The notes under the pieces: generated by a model
Database searches by the model: none
What the model was told of the DNA's origin: nothing
The model's input: the letters and a program-made list of their open reading frames with translations, nothing else
Shown: positions 41,535-53,365 of the stretch, piece by piece
Layout of the letters: every line of letters begins with the position of its first letter
Position numbering within the stretch: position 1 is the first letter of the stretch
Position numbers and translations under genes: made by a program
Source of the DNA: Trichobilharzia szidati
Lineage: Eukaryota; Platyhelminthes; Trematoda; Strigeidida; Schistosomatidae
NCBI GenBank assembly: GCA_944472155.2
Contig: OX235277.1
Coordinates: forward strand, 25,678,804 to 25,742,803
Reading direction: 5' to 3'
Length of the DNA stretch: 64,000 nt

Positions 41535-42445
41535 ATATGATGGAGTGGATTTGTAGCTCAGGTGGATGGTTTTGATGTAGATGTGTTCTCTGAGCTGGAT
41601 GGTGTATTTGCGAAGCTTTCATTGCTCCCTGCTAGGCAACCTCTTCCTTCAACGCATACTTCAATTTGAAGTGAGCTGTTTAGATTCCTTCATGAGTTTA
41701 TCAGTCATCTCTCTTGGTGGGAAACCTTGAACGTGATTGGTTATTTTTGTGTGTTTTCACACCCGCTAGGCTACTTGTATTGGCAATGAAAGCGTCTGCG
41801 AGACACTTCAAACCTTTAGGAATTGATGTCGCTCACAAACCAACAAAGTCACTTCACTCTGCCCCACTCTGTTTCAACTAAAAGACTCAACAGCGAAAGA
41901 AGATAAAAACAATATCATCTACAAAATAAATTGTAACAACTGCGAAAAACACTTTATTGGCCAAAGTGGACCTCCTCTTCGTATCATAAACTAGCCGTCA
42001 AAAGACACAACATCCACTCCTTCATGTTGCTGCATACAGACAACCACCGCTATCAATTCGACTGGGTCAATGTTCAAATATTAGACAGAGTAAACACCAA
42101 GAATGCTAGAGAATTTTTTAGAAGCCTGGTATTCCAGTGAATCGTCAATCTATAGACACATTGAGATAGACCAAATTTACCTATCGATAGGAAGGAAAAC
42201 TCACACACATAGGGTTAAACTTCAGGTACCAAAACAATTAGTCTAGAGGGTGTGAAAACACACAAAACAACCAATAACGTTCAAGGTCACCCACCGGGAG
42301 AGATGACTAATAAACTCGTGAAGAAATCTAAAAAGCTCACGTCAAATTGAAGTATGCACTGAAGGAAGATGTTGCCTAGTAGGGAGCAATGAAAGCTTCG
42401 CAAATACACCACCCAGCTCAGAGAACACAACTACATCAATTCTAC
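41535..42445 (+). mobile_element. PLE-B with inverted 3' tail at its 5' end
   Basis: 41550-41785 is the PLE-B tail in minus orientation (ATTTGTAGCTCAGGTGGATG). At about 41790 it switches to the plus-strand body: Phe-Asn-Pro-Leu-type block, Glu-Lys-His-Phe-Ile-Gly-Gln (41944-41970), Arg-Glu-Phe-Phe (42105), then the same tail in plus orientation to 42440. Internally deleted and not coding. Confidence 0.85.
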
Positions 42446-42469
42446 GATCATAATTATTAATATTCTCAC

Positions 42470-42860
42470 TATTCTCACTTTGAATTGTTACCGTTTGTCC
42501 TACTTGTCATTGTAAATCCAAAATTTTTTTACAATACTGAATTCTATCTCATCAAATTTCGCACCATGTTATGTCACATTTTATGTTAGTCTACTAATCT
42601 TATAATTATGCACCCCTTTCCAACATCTATAAATCTTATGAATTATTCTATAGATGACATTAGTTGTTTTGCTACTTGACATTTTACTATGATTATAATC
42701 ACAAATATTTTAATTGCATTTCATACCATTACTATTATTATTTCATGTATTCACACCTTTGACCTAATTTCCTCACCGGATATAATTTCCTGAAAACCAT
42801 ATACGTATATGACTGTACACCGTTGAAAAGAGCCTCCTCGCTGAATATTGTGTTCTTAAT
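42470..42860 (+). mobile_element. PLE-C-type 3' region
   Basis: The ATATGACTGTACACCGTTGA and CTCGCTGAATATTGTGTTCT blocks match ends near 40660-40725 and 58925-58995. No coding sequence. Confidence 0.55.
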
Positions 42861-43259
42861 AAATCAAAATCAAGCAAAAATGTTGCTCAGAAATGTAGGC
42901 ATTCAAGTTGCCACACTCTATGTACTTCTAGGTCGATGAGACTGTTTTATGGTAATAAGTGGATCCTAAGGTCACTTTAGGCGATTAAGGTCACATCCAT
43001 TAGTACATCACTGATGAAATTAAACAAAAAATGAAGACACCGGAAATCATCATCCATAATAAGCATTTAAACGGCTGCGTCAGTTCGCACAGAGTGTCTT
43101 GATCAGATGTGATATGCTTTCTTGACATTCACCTTCATAGTCAAACAATGCCACAGAGTTACTTGGTTGATACAGTTAAGTGTTGCTTTTAAGTCAAGGG
43201 ATATGGCAAGTTACAAAAAGTTTAAACACACTTTTAATCAAGTTGTTATTGGGGGGGGG
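42861..43259. other. Unresolved interval
   Basis: No recognised gene or repeat. It ends in a run of about 10 G (43252-43263). Confidence 0.4.
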
Positions 43260-43263
43260 GGGG

Positions 43264-44095
43264 ACGAATCCTAATGGAATTGATGACAAGCATTTTTCAC
43301 GTATGACTGGATGTTCCTGTATCTCTTGTGAATGTTACTATTCCCAAAGAGACTAAAAACCAGTCCGACTATAAACTTTTACTAACAATTAGTCAATGGT
43401 ACTTGTCAAATGGTCTCAAACTAGATCTCTTCAAATGTCAGACTGTTAATTTCACTTTGAGACACAAGTGCGACACACATGAACTGATGCGTTCCCATAA
43501 TTCTCGTATCTCATCTCACAGAAGACACTGAAGTTGAAACTAAGTGAAATGTTAAACACCTTCCGCGGACTACATCTTTCCTCTGACGATCATCTTTACT
43601 GGTATTCCTGCATCCTCTTGATTTCCAGAAAGACATTTACTTCAACTTAGTTCTAGGCAGGGAAGTTAAGACAATCTGGCATCACTCAGTCTGTACCTTT
43701 AAAGTGTGTTAATTCTTGTATTCTACCAATTCTTCTTTATTGCTCCTTACCACGCTTAATCTTTTCTGAAATACTTGAGAAAGACCTTGCCACATTGTGA
43801 AGGGTGTCACCAAAAGTTGACTCGCTAATACTGTTGTGGAAGGACGCTTGGACTCATGCTAGAAATTGGCGAATAGTATCTTGTCGAACTCTCAGCATCC
43901 TCTTCATACACAACTCTCCCCTTGCATCTCATCAGGTAGGACAAGAATTAGCTATAAGAGGCAACCTCATGCTCGGAGGACTAAGCGAGAAAATTCTAAG
44001 ATACCATATTTCGTACACATTTTAAGTGGTGAGAAAAGTGTGAGGCGTGTGACTATTACCTTACTGAGTAACACTAAGTAAACGTCTCCTTCTAT
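43264..44095 (+). mobile_element. CR1/jockey-like RT fragment
   Basis: Frame 43328-43531 encodes Trp-Tyr-Leu-Ser-Asn-Gly-Leu-Lys-Leu-Asp-Leu-Phe-Lys-Cys, the post-palm block of CR1-type RTs (position of Ser-Leu-Asn-Lys-Cys). A Leu-His-Leu-Ser-Ser-Asp-Asp block (43573) and Ile-Leu-Pro-Ile-Leu-Leu-Tyr-Cys-Ser (43715-43745) follow in shifted frames, then Trp-x-x-Ala-Asn-Ser-like sequence at 43866. A second, distinct copy relative to 1-620. Confidence 0.6.
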
Positions 44096-44512
44096 TCTCT
44101 CTTTCATTAATTAATTCATATATTGTTGTTAATATTTCCACATAAATTTCAATTCTACATTCACACTCTTACTGAACAATATAATCAATACAAATGGTCT
44201 GTTAATTACTTCCGATCTTGCTGTATAACGTAAAAAGGAAATTGGTTGCGCTATTGTACTACATGATGGAAATTCCTGATTGTATCAAACATATTGTCTT
44301 GGATTAATGTCATTATTATAATTATTACTATTTTCATCTCAAAAGCCAAAGGCCTCATCTTCTTCCATGCTACTGGACCTACACAACAGACGCCTCTTGT
44401 GTGCAATAAGAGTATCAAATGTAGTTTATTGAAACTATTTCCAATTCCCCAGGCGATTGATTTCACTGGTGCGAGGCTGCATAGGAACGCCATCACTTAT
44501 TTCAATGAAGAT

Positions 44513-44560
44513 ACATCCAGTTGACGACTTCCAACAAGGGACGAAACACGTGTCATGCAA
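44513..44560 (+). ncRNA. Hammerhead-ribozyme-like motif (isolated, diverged)
   Basis: ACATCCAGTTGACGACTTCC then AACAAGGGACGAAACACGTG and TC. This aligns with the Sm-alpha hammerhead: TTGACGA at the CTGANGA core (C3 to T), GAAA intact, stem III CAC/GTG and a GTGTC cleavage site. The 3' strand of stem I no longer pairs. It is probably inactive. Confidence 0.5.
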
Positions 44561-44889
44561 ACCCACCATTCATAAAGAAAGGGATCTAGCTGATTTCAAG
44601 GTATTGTAGAAATGTCAATATCATCAAGAGAGGATATATAGACAGGTACAGTTTAACTGTGGGAACACGTAACATAATTCAGGAGCGAAGGCAACTATTC
44701 AGCTCCGATGAAAGAATTGGTGATTTATAGAAATTTTCATGGAGAAACATGGGAATTCGGAGTGATCATCCCCCACCTCTGGTTAATCACAATCGTCTTG
44801 CAGTCAGTGTGTCTATGGAGTGAAGATCTAACACGGTCTACTTTATCAGCGTAAGAGGCTGATTAACCTTACCTAACGAATCGTCAAAC

Positions 44890-45790
44890 GCTAGATGTGT
44901 ATTATTATCATTCCTTTGGGTTCCGAGGGCTGGCTTCAACAAGACATCTCCACTTTCTTCTGTTTTCTCCTGTCCTCTTCGGCTGGCTAGCTCTACAATT
45001 GTCTATAATCTGTCATCTCCTCCGTCCCCACCCCCAGACGATCTCATTCATGTCACCCTCGCACCGACGACCCACTCATAGCTTCCAATTTGGATTCCAT
45101 TCGAGGGCCTGGCGAGCGATGTCATCCGGCGGCCTCCTCAACGTATGTCCGATCCATCTCAATTTTCTCCTACATATTTGTTGAGCTATCGTCTCTTAAC
45201 TGTTGGCTTGTTCCCAGCCAGAGTTTCCTGTTACTAATTCTTTCTGACCATTTGATCTTCAATATGGGGCCACGGGAATGGGCAGCTGTTGATGAAAGTC
45301 TGCAACAGACTGTTAGAAATGCTTTTTGTGACATGCAGTTCAAGTTTCTGACCGGCATAGACGAACTGATTGACTAACTTTACATCTGTGTTGAAAATCC
45401 CAATCTTTTTCTTTATGCTGAGGCTGAGTGCAGAAAATTTCCAAACTGGTTTCAGGCTGATGAAGGTGTATCTTGCCTTTCCGATTCTGACTGGCTGGCT
45501 GGCTATCTTTGACATCTTTATCCGTTCCGACTGTCTCTGGTTGAAACGATGCTTCCTAGATAAGTGAAGAAGGTAACCTCTGTTAAATCTCTCCCGTTGA
45601 TGGTGGTTGGTACCGGTTGTTGTTGCGGTTGGTTAATTATCTTCATCACATCCGTATTCTCTATGTTTCCCTACAGTCCTGTTCTCGCTGCCTGCCTCGC
45701 CTCTTCAGCCAGTTTGTTGATTTTCGCCTGCCTTTAAGTCATCGAGTTTCTGAGACACTAGACATATATCATCTACGCGCGAAATCCAAA
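44890..45790 (-). mobile_element. nLTR-1 RT C-terminal segment
   Basis: The minus strand reads Asn-Gly-Arg-Asp-Leu-Thr-Glu-Val-Thr (about 45575-45600), then Arg-Ile-Gly-Lys-Ala-Arg-Tyr-Thr-Phe-Ile-Ser-Leu-Lys-Pro-Val-Trp-Lys (45440-45500), Ile-Gly-Ile-Phe-Asn-Thr-Asp-Val-Lys and Asp-Gln-Met-Val-Arg-Lys. It ends in an AAT-type tail near 44900. Frameshifted. Confidence 0.82.
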
Positions 45791-45839
45791 TCTTCTAGAG
45801 TCTTCTTAGGTGTATGGTAAGTGAAAAATCTGTGCATCA

Positions 45840-46040
45840 GTCGTTAGAATGCATTAGAATGCTCGCCAACCATGCAAACCGGTGGTCTGTGGTTCGATTC
45901 CCGGCCGGTGCACACGTCTAACCTCCCCTAGCCTGTTGTAAGGCCCCCAACACCACTACTACCGAAACTTCAAACCTCAAGCTTGCAGTTCTATGCTTCA
46001 CTCGGAATGCAAAGCATTAAAATAATAATAATAAATAATA
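45840..46040 (+). mobile_element. SINE-P copy with tRNA-like head and AAT tail
   Basis: A-box-like TTAGAATGCTCGCC and B-box GTGGTTCGATTCCCGG (45890-45905) are followed by the shared body (AACACCACTACTACCGAAAC) and AATAATAATAATAAA. Confidence 0.75.
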
Positions 46041-46352
46041 CTGAGTGAAAAATCTAATCCAGGCAATTGATTTCCAACCACTTCTATCAATCAATATATA
46101 GTTTAACTATGTGTGTATCTGTGCATTTAATGAGCTATATTCATTCTGACGAATTAATAAGGTATTTATTATGATAATTACCACACTTATCAGTTATGTG
46201 TGTCTAAATATTGTGTTACGCGGTAGCGTAAAACTAAAAAAATGACGACAAACTGGATTATTCGCATATATATATATATATGTGTATATTTGTGGAACCT
46301 TTAACCTCTTCAGTAGAGAGAGAAATGGACAAACTTTGCTCTGTGGTATGAC

Positions 46353-46400
<48 letters not shown>

Positions 46401-46750
46401 GAAATTTACGCACTCTGAGATGATTACATCACTATAGGAACCAAAATCAATCAAATTATCACAATATGTGATCTACTTGCTACTACTATAAGTGATAATT
46501 AAGAGAGCAAGCCTAAATGCATGACACTGTATACCACTACTGATTAACTGATTTGAGTAGTTGCACATCCCTTACATCAATCAGTCGTTCTTACTGGCTA
46601 GTCAAACCGAAGTGATCTACACATCGTTTCATTCATGCTTTGAATTGATTGATACGGCTCTCTCTGAGGTCAATCAAACTAGATAAACCACTGATAAGCT
46701 TAGCTGTAAACAAGCGAAAGTGCTGTAGCAAGTATAACTGCTTAGTGTTA
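46041..46750. other. AT-rich interval with TA tracts
   Basis: TA microsatellites at 46264-46281 and 46353-46395 (the longer about 43 bp). No gene recognised; the 'YIYIYI' frame is an artefact. Confidence 0.6.
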
Positions 46751-46754
46751 GTGG

Positions 46755-47120
46755 TACATATTGCACCGATGACAGTCTTAATTGCGGTGGATTGACTGGA
46801 TTATGCGTCAGACTGTTGAGGGTGGGGGTGGTGTTCAGAAATACGCTGGACGACTGATAAGAAGACTCTAGAAGATTTGGATTTCGTGTGTAGATGATAT
46901 ATGTCTAATGTCACACAAACTCGAAGACTTACAGGCAGACGAAAACCAACGAACTGGTCTAAGAGACGGTGAGGACAGGACTGCTGGTGAACAGAGAGAA
47001 GACGGAGGTGATGAAGACAATTAACGAACCGCAACAAAAATAACAACAACCAGTACCAATCACCATCAACGGGAGAGATTTAACAGAGGTGACTTCCTGC
47101 CTCCACTTATCTGTGCAACT
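46755..47120 (+). mobile_element. nLTR-1 fragment around the palm
   Basis: The sequence matches 12600-12920: GTGGATTGACTGGATTATGC, AGAAGACTCTAGAAGATTTG, a decayed palm region at 46882, AACCGTCTCT-like spacer and ACCATCAACGGGAGAGATTT. Plus strand, truncated at both ends. Confidence 0.75.
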
Positions 47121-47139
47121 AGCTCACATTTGGGGGTAC

Positions 47140-48900
47140 GACTAGGTATGTTCATCGTCGCATTTTTGAACACTATCCATCTTGGTGAGGCACAGCACTG
47201 GATAAAGTGACAGGTAGTTCAATGCTACTAACTCATCTCGTCAATACAGGAAACAGAGTCGACATTGAACAAAGCTTTTATTAAAGTTAGCCACCGTATT
47301 TAACTTTTGGTTTGTAGGGAATTGATTGGTTACAGGATTTCCTCATGAACTCACAACGGTAAGAGAAACATTGGAAAACCTGCAGGGAGTACTGAACAAC
47401 TGTCCCATCAGCTTAGTTCGGGACTTCATCAGTATGCACCCACTGCCAGGGTCCGAACCCAGAACCTTCCGAGTACAAGGCGAGCTCGTTGGTCATTAAG
47501 ACACTGACCTCAGCCAATTCAACGACCAGCCCATGAATCCCAACTTCCGCCAATTCACAAACCCCGGTGGGTGCCTTTGGATGAAGAGTCCCAAACTAGG
47601 GCGAGAAAACTGTCCAGTACTCCCAGGTTAGTCACCATATTTCACCCAACCTTTAGCATTCTCTACAAGTACATACAATTCGTACATACGACAGAGGTAA
47701 TCGAAATTCACATGAACAAATGTCGAATTCGTGTTACCTCTTTCTTTGTCGTGGCCATCTACATAATATGTATATACAGATACAGTCATACAGATGTGAT
47801 TCTCCAGTATCCTTGTACCTGTCGCTTGACTTTGGTATGTTATTTTAAAATTTCGGAGTGCTTTTGATGTAAAACAATGTGTATATATGGATATGATAGA
47901 GAATATTTGCAGCTCAGGTGGATGATTTTGATAGGGTTGTGTTCTCTGAGTTGGATAGTTAATTTGCGAAGCTTTCATCGCCCTACTAGGCGACATCTTT
48001 CTTCAGAGCATACTTCAATTTGAAGTGAGCTTTTAGATTTCTCCACGAGTTTATTGATCATCTCTCCCGGTGGGCGACCTTGGAACTCACACACAAAGGA
48101 CCAAAGTTTAAGTCAAAGAAACAATCAGTTCCAATACAAGTAACTGCCTAGAAGGTGTGAAAACACACAAAAACAACCAATCACGTCCAAGGTCACCGGG
48201 AGAGATGATTAACAAAGTCGTGGAGAAATCTAAAAGCTCACTTCAAATTGAAGTATGCACTGAAGGAAGATGTCGCCTAGTAAGCAGGGCGATAAGAGCT
48301 TCGCAAATTAACTATGTGTATATATGTATATGAGTAGAGAGCCATTGATGGGTGAGGAACTAAGCGAAAAGGAATAGATTTCATCACTCAATTCTTTATA
48401 TTTTCTAAATGTGTAAATATGAATTCTCAAATGTTTTATTATGTAACCATAATAATCATAGTGATAATTTTCACGTGTCAGCATGAACTGCCTTCAGTCA
48501 GATAACCACTGGAATCCAAGGAGTCCCTATTTTAGGACTCTTCAACAGTACACACAACCATTTCCCCACCAGGAAAGGAGCCCACCCACGACCTTCAGGT
48601 TTATAAGTTAACCTCGTACACCCTTCCCCCGAGTTGGATGTGAGGACTAGATATTCACTGATGACATTGTCTGACGATCACGATGCTGTACATCGCGCGT
48701 AATGGAGGAAGTTACAATTGATGAGACCTTGGATTCTGTGTCCTAGTGGCTAAATCGCATACAAACTCCTGGATTGGAGCCGGCAGGGGACTAATGTGTG
48801 TGTACTACTGAAGAGTCCCAAACTAAGACGTAACATCTGTCCAGTACTCTCTGGATGTCAATGGTTCTTTAAATGAAGTCAGTTGGTGATTAATCTTCAT
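47140..48900. repeat. Left arm of a large inverted duplication (blocks A-B-C-D-E)
   Basis: Blocks in order: A 47180-47310, B HHR-SINE 47313-47630, C 47635-47880, a PLE-B insertion 47885-48310, D 48310-48430, E diverged hammerhead SINE 48500-48890. The same blocks occur in reverse order and orientation at 60765-62125, where C and B are separated by a solo LTR and the PLE-B is absent. The hammerhead in B (minus, 47395-47440) is degenerate. Confidence 0.75.
47885..48310 (+). mobile_element. Short PLE-B with inverted tail and target-site duplication
   Basis: 47890-48080 is the PLE-B 3' tail inverted, followed by the plus-strand tail 48085-48310. Flanked by ATGTGTATATATG at about 47877-47889 and 48313-48325, absent in duplicate from the matching site near 61200. 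Only terminal sequence is present. Confidence 0.8.
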
Positions 48901-49169
48901 ATAATAATAACAATAATAATAATAATCACAATACCACATACATTTGGATAGTGCTGAGTTGGAGGTCGAATATCAACAGATTCAGGGTCTAAAACAGAAA
49001 GAAAAAACCAAACAGGGAAAGTTAAGGCACATAATGAATCGATTTTCTAAAGGTCGTGTGGAAGGAAGTACAGCTACATCAATTGTCTTTCTAAACGAAA
49101 CTAGAAAATCGTCATGTAAACAATTTTACCAGAATCCTAAGGCAACATTTGTGGTGAGAGCTGCCTGCT

Positions 49170-49499
49170 AGCCAAAATTAGTAGACAGCAATTTACGTCA
49201 ATGTTTACTCCCCAAATGTTGGTCATGAGAAAAAGAACACAAAACAAAGATTGACTCAACAACCAATCACAGCAGACTTAGCGTGGGCGGATACGATTTG
49301 CAGATATATAGTCTGACCTTCAAAGAAACGGCCACAAAAAGATGACAGAATAACCTTCAGCAGGAAAACAACCAATCAGAAGACGTTGCTTCTCTGCTAA
49401 CAGTAACGCTTCTAATAATGTACATAAAAATCTATAAATATCTGTTGATTTTCTCAATAAACGATTTGTTGCCCCACACTTGCCTTCCGTCGTTACACA
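49170..49499 (-). mobile_element. Solo-LTR-like element (minus copy)
   Basis: The minus strand starts TGTAACGACGGAAGGCAAGT and ends CTCTCACCACA, giving TGT...ACA termini, ~325 bp. It aligns along its length with 61419-61722. The short open frame left of it (48944-49171) has no recognisable domain. No target duplication was found here. Confidence 0.7.
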
Positions 49500-50014
49500 A
49501 TCACTGCTCAGATGTCTTTCTCACAAAAAGACCAGATGGGTAAAACAATATGCACATTTCCATAGATTTGTTCCCCACTAGTACAAAAGAAATTTAGTAA
49601 GGATAATACTAAGCTACAAAGTCAGGGTCATATTCTCAGAAGATGTGGTTGGAGATAAATCTTAATTGAGAATAGCTATTCATCATGAGACACATGGATA
49701 AGAAAATGAAAAAGAAATATTGTGGAATGTTCTGTAAACCTGAAGCCTCCCAACATTTGGCTGCAATTCAAAAATGACGTACGTATTAAGTGAAGTAAGA
49801 AGAAACAATTTGAGAAAATCGTTTCAAAGACCGGCGAAATTAAACAATAGCGTCCCAGGAGCGTGAACGCTCCAATGACCTTGAACGCATGCTAGTCGCT
49901 GGCTAACAGCATCTGTCATTATCATAGCTGAAATATCCACGCTATTCATCAACTTAGGAGCAAATTTCACCCAGATCACGTTTTTAAGTACTGTCTGGAC
50001 ATTGTGTTAATATC

Positions 50015-50190
50015 TCGTTAGAGTTAGGATTAGGGTTAAGGTAAGTATTTGGGTTAGGGTTAGGATCAGGGTTATAGTTAGCATTAGGGTTGGAATTACG
50101 GTTTGAATAATGGTTATGATTAGGGTTAGGATTAAGGTTAAGTTTAGTTAGGGTCAGGATTAAGCTTATGGTTACGATCAGGGATGGATT
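50015..50190 (+). repeat. Degenerate interstitial telomere-like repeats (TTAGGG type)
   Basis: About 175 bp dominated by variants of TTAGGG, with exact GGGTTAGGGTTAGG at about 50050-50065 and scattered TAGGGTTAGGAT units. TTAGGG is the metazoan, including flatworm, telomere repeat. The plus strand is G-rich. Confidence 0.85.
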
Positions 50191-50859
50191 TATAGTTGAT
50201 GTCATTTATTGTAATTTGTTTTATTATCCACGTTTTCCTGGTAAGTAGTCGTCTATCCTCTTGCTGGAAACCATAATAATTCAACCGAGGGCTTTTTTGG
50301 AAGACTGCGAGCAGGATGAGAGAGATAAACGGTTCTGTAGTCACCCTGGTGAATACATGTACAGAAACTAGTCTAACTTAGCAAGTGATACTCCTCGTTA
50401 CAACTAGGACGTATTTTTAAGCCATGTCAGCGAAAGATAACCTGTTTAATGCCTTTCCAAGCATTTTTCTTGTCAATATTCATCATTTTTCGAGCAAACA
50501 TTTCTCATTTTTACGGTTGGTCAGCTGAAGGTCACTCGTGCGTTCGCACTCCTGGGACGCTATTGTTGAACTTTGCCCAAAGACCTATGAATGCCGATAA
50601 ACTGCAATACATATTTCCCATACGACCGGTTATTATCATTCTTCATCTGAAACACAAAGTACCCAAGGTTAACCACGTCTTATTCTATGTATCTATCAAT
50701 TAAACTACTTCTCTCCTCTCTTCTAGAGCCAGTTATATTACCTGTTGCTTCAGAAAAACTTAATCTTCCATGTTAGGGAACAACTGCCAGTTTGGTCAAA
50801 TGAGCCAAAATCATCAAGAGTTCAACATATTAGATCACTAGTTCCAAAATAGACCATCA
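50191..50859. other. Unresolved interval
   Basis: No recognised repeat or exon. Open frame 50449-50703 (84 codons) has no family resemblance that I can see. Confidence 0.4.
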
Positions 50860-51035
50860 GCTTGATTCCACACCACATTTTTGGTACAAGTTTAGAATTT
50901 TCAGCATGTGATATCGGTAGGCCAAATTTCGTAGGCCAGCCAATTGATATCAGGTGTGCCTCGGCAGGGGTTCGAACCCCGGACCATGTGCATGGTCTGC
51001 GAGAGTCCTAACCATTGTGCCACCGACAGATGCTT
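50860..51035 (-). mobile_element. SINE-T copy
   Basis: The minus strand reads TCTGTCGGTGGCACAATGGT (A box) and GGGGTTCGAACCCC (B box, 50967-50980), body GCCAAATTT and tail TGTGGTGTGGAATCAAGCTG. This orientation is opposite to the other three copies. Confidence 0.85.
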
Positions 51036-51079
51036 TTCAAGTGTAATCTATTCATCTTATTGATTCGATGTTGTCAGGA

Positions 51080-51765
51080 ATACTCTTTGCTCACTAATCA
51101 CACTGACTGACTGACTGACCGACCGAAGGGTTTCAACACAGAACTCTGCACAGATTTGCAGCAGTTCAAGTCGCCAATCTCTCTTCATGCACCACATAAG
51201 ACAAGATAAGAGAGTAAAGATTCAAAAGAGAGATACTAAACACAAATATGAGGCAAAAAGAATAGTAATATCGGAGAAAAATAGAATTTTATTGGATATG
51301 ATAAATCACAAGGAGTGGATGCATCAACACTAGCCGTTGAGAACTATTTTCAGCCATATCACCAATTGTCTCCAGCCTTCATTGGTGTTTACCGTCCCAA
51401 GGATCCCAACCAGCCAGCCAGTCTACACCTTCCTACATGGTTTAAACAAACTGTTGTGGATTTTATTGGCTGATTAGGTCATGTTTTCATTTGACCACCA
51501 CTAGCCTTCTCTTTTCTAACCTAACCCAATGTCAGTCACCTAACGCTGCCCGTCGAGAAAGGCGATGGCTAGGCATGCATGCGTAACACATGTCTTAACC
51601 ATCTCAATCGATGCAGCTGCTTCACAACCTCGTCTATTGATTTCCCCTCCTACCTAACCAGCACTCGACGCCTAACCTCAATATTGCTCACCTTATTATA
51701 CCACTTCACACGGGAGATAGAACGCAGGCACCTATGATCAAAGACAGCTAGCCTTTTCGTAATAC
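51080..51765 (-). mobile_element. nLTR-2 3' end
   Basis: The minus strand covers the Asp-His-Arg-Cys-Leu-Arg-Ser-like block (51720-51750) to the 3' untranslated region (51140-51310) and ends near GGTTTCAACACAGAACTCTG at 51126. Same truncation region as 36955-37745. Confidence 0.8.
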
Positions 51766-51915
51766 CCTAAGAACCGTAATTGTTTTGTTGTGTGTTATTG
51801 CGTTCGGGGTTTGGTTGAGTAACATCTCACTCAATTTTGATTTTCATTTACTGAGTCGCATTCACCACTATGTTTCCATATTTACTTAATTGTCTGTCCA
51901 TGTCATAATTTTTCT

Positions 51916-52287
51916 GGTATTAGATGGTTGGGGACAATCGGCCATAGGAATCCCACCCCGCTGACCTAGGCGTATTTGCAACCGCCTTGAAGGAACTCAT
52001 GTCCCTTCTAAGGAGATTTAAACCCGCGTCACCCAGTGCCGCCTGCAGTCAGAGACGTTACTACTGAGTTAGCTATTCGGGTTCGCAATCGACCTCCTGT
52101 AGGACTGTATTGGATATTGTTAACTGGACACTAGTGAGTAACTAGTATAGCGTGTGTGTGTGTGTGTGTCTAGTTCTATCTTCAGTGATGGCCACATTGC
52201 ATTGCAAGCTTGACTGATAGAATTCAGTCTGCAGTGAAGATAGGACTAGACATACACACACTACACTAGTTACTGACTAGTGTCCAA
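51916..52287 (-). mobile_element. SINE-Q insertion with 13-bp target-site duplication
   Basis: TCATAATTTTTCT at 51903-51915 is repeated at 52288-52300. The minus strand carries a B-box-like GGGTTTAAATCTCC (damaged) and an A-box-like CTCAGTAGTAACGTC. The 3' half contains a GT run (52153-52170) and an inverted repeat: AACTGGACACTAGTGAGTAA against TTACTGACTAGTGTCCAA. Confidence 0.88.
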
Positions 52288-52360
52288 TCATAATTTTTCT
52301 CTTATTTTTCTCTCACTCTCACTCTCTAGAATAAAAATTCACTCTATTGTTCAGTCTTGT

Positions 52361-53158
52361 TACAAGCGAAAACCGACAAACTGCTCGAAGAAGCAGCAAA
52401 GACAGGACTCCAGGTGAATATAGACAAGACGGGGGTTATGAAAATAACCAACCAACCAACAACAACAACAACAGCAGGAGCAACATCCAGCGCCAATCAC
52501 CATCAACGGGAGGGATTTGAAAGAGGTTACTTCTTTCACTTATTTACGGAGCATTGTCTCAACTACAGGAGGAACGGACGAGGATGTCAAATCGAGAATC
52601 GGAAAGGCGAGAAACACATTCATCAACCTGAAACCAATCTGGAAATCTTCGTCACTCAGCTTGCATCAACAACAAAATTCGGATATTCAATACAAACGTC
52701 AAGTCAGTTCTTCTATACGTACGGATCAGAAACTTGGCGGGTCACAAAGAATATTTCCAACAGCCTGTTGCAGACCTTTATCAACAACTGTTTTCGTCGC
52801 TCTATACTGAAGATCAGATGGCCGGAAAGAACAAGAACCAACAAGAAACTATGGGAACAAACCAAACAAGAACCAATCGCCCAACAAATATGCAGGAGAA
52901 AGTGGAGATGGATTGGACACTCGCTGAGGAGGCCACTGGGTGACATCGCGCGTCAGGCCATTGCTCGAGTGGAACCCGAAAATGAAGCGGCGAGTGGGAA
53001 GTCCAAGGGTGACATGGAGGAGATCGTGTGAAGAAGAGTTGAAACAGTATGGACTAACATGGATGCAGGTGAAAAGTACAGCAGAAGACAGAAGCGGGTG
53101 GAGACGTGCGGTTGAAGGCCTATGTTCCACTAGGAACCCAAGGGAACAATAATAATAA
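52361..53158 (+). mobile_element. nLTR-1 insertion, 5'-truncated, with 15-bp target-site duplication
   Basis: ATTGTTCAGTCTTGT occurs at 52346-52360 and 53159-53173. The insert begins inside the RT after the palm: Asp-Lys-Leu-Leu-Glu-Glu-Ala-Ala-Lys-Thr-Gly-Leu-Gln-Val-Asn, Val-Met-Lys-Ile-Thr-Asn, a frameshift, then Ser-Phe-Thr-Tyr-Leu, Ser-Thr-Thr-Gly-Gly-Thr-Asp-Glu-Asp-Val, Arg-Ile-Gly-Lys-Ala-Arg, Tyr-Gly-Ser-Glu-Thr-Trp-Arg-Val, Arg-Lys-Trp-Arg-Trp-Ile-Gly-His-Ser-Leu-Arg-Arg and Trp-Arg-Arg-Ser-Cys-Glu-Glu. It ends in AACAATAATAATA. This defines the exact 3' end of nLTR-1 and shows a target-primed product. Confidence 0.93.
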
Positions 53159-53365
53159 ATTGTTCAGTCTTGTATTCTATCCTTAGTAAATCCTTGTTTC
53201 TAAGCTAAATCTGAACTCTGTCTGCCACCTTCCTCTGGTCTAATTAAACTATGTAAACAGTTAACCCCATCTTAACACGGAACACAATAATTTGTCTACT
53301 TACATCATTTTTGGAATTATCTTGCTTATACCTTCTACCCACAACTCGACGTCACTGTAAGAAAA

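Larger units (their letters stand above)
51780..53365 (+). mobile_element. PLE-D 3' region split by two nested insertions
   Basis: Flanking pieces 51780-51915, 52288-52360 and 53159-53365 together reconstitute the arrangement seen uninterrupted at 26640-27005. Inserted are SINE-Q (51916-52287) and nLTR-1 (52361-53158), each with perfect target-site duplications, so this element is older than both. Confidence 0.75.

Noticed and set aside
30575..48310. A hammerhead in the PLE-B tail (CTGAAGGAAGATG followed by GATGAAAGC)
   Set aside because: No convincing stem II or stem III and no cleavage triplet in the right place; the similarity is superficial.
48944..49171. A small protein gene of 75 codons
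   Set aside because: No domain, no splice context, and it ends inside the LTR-like repeat.
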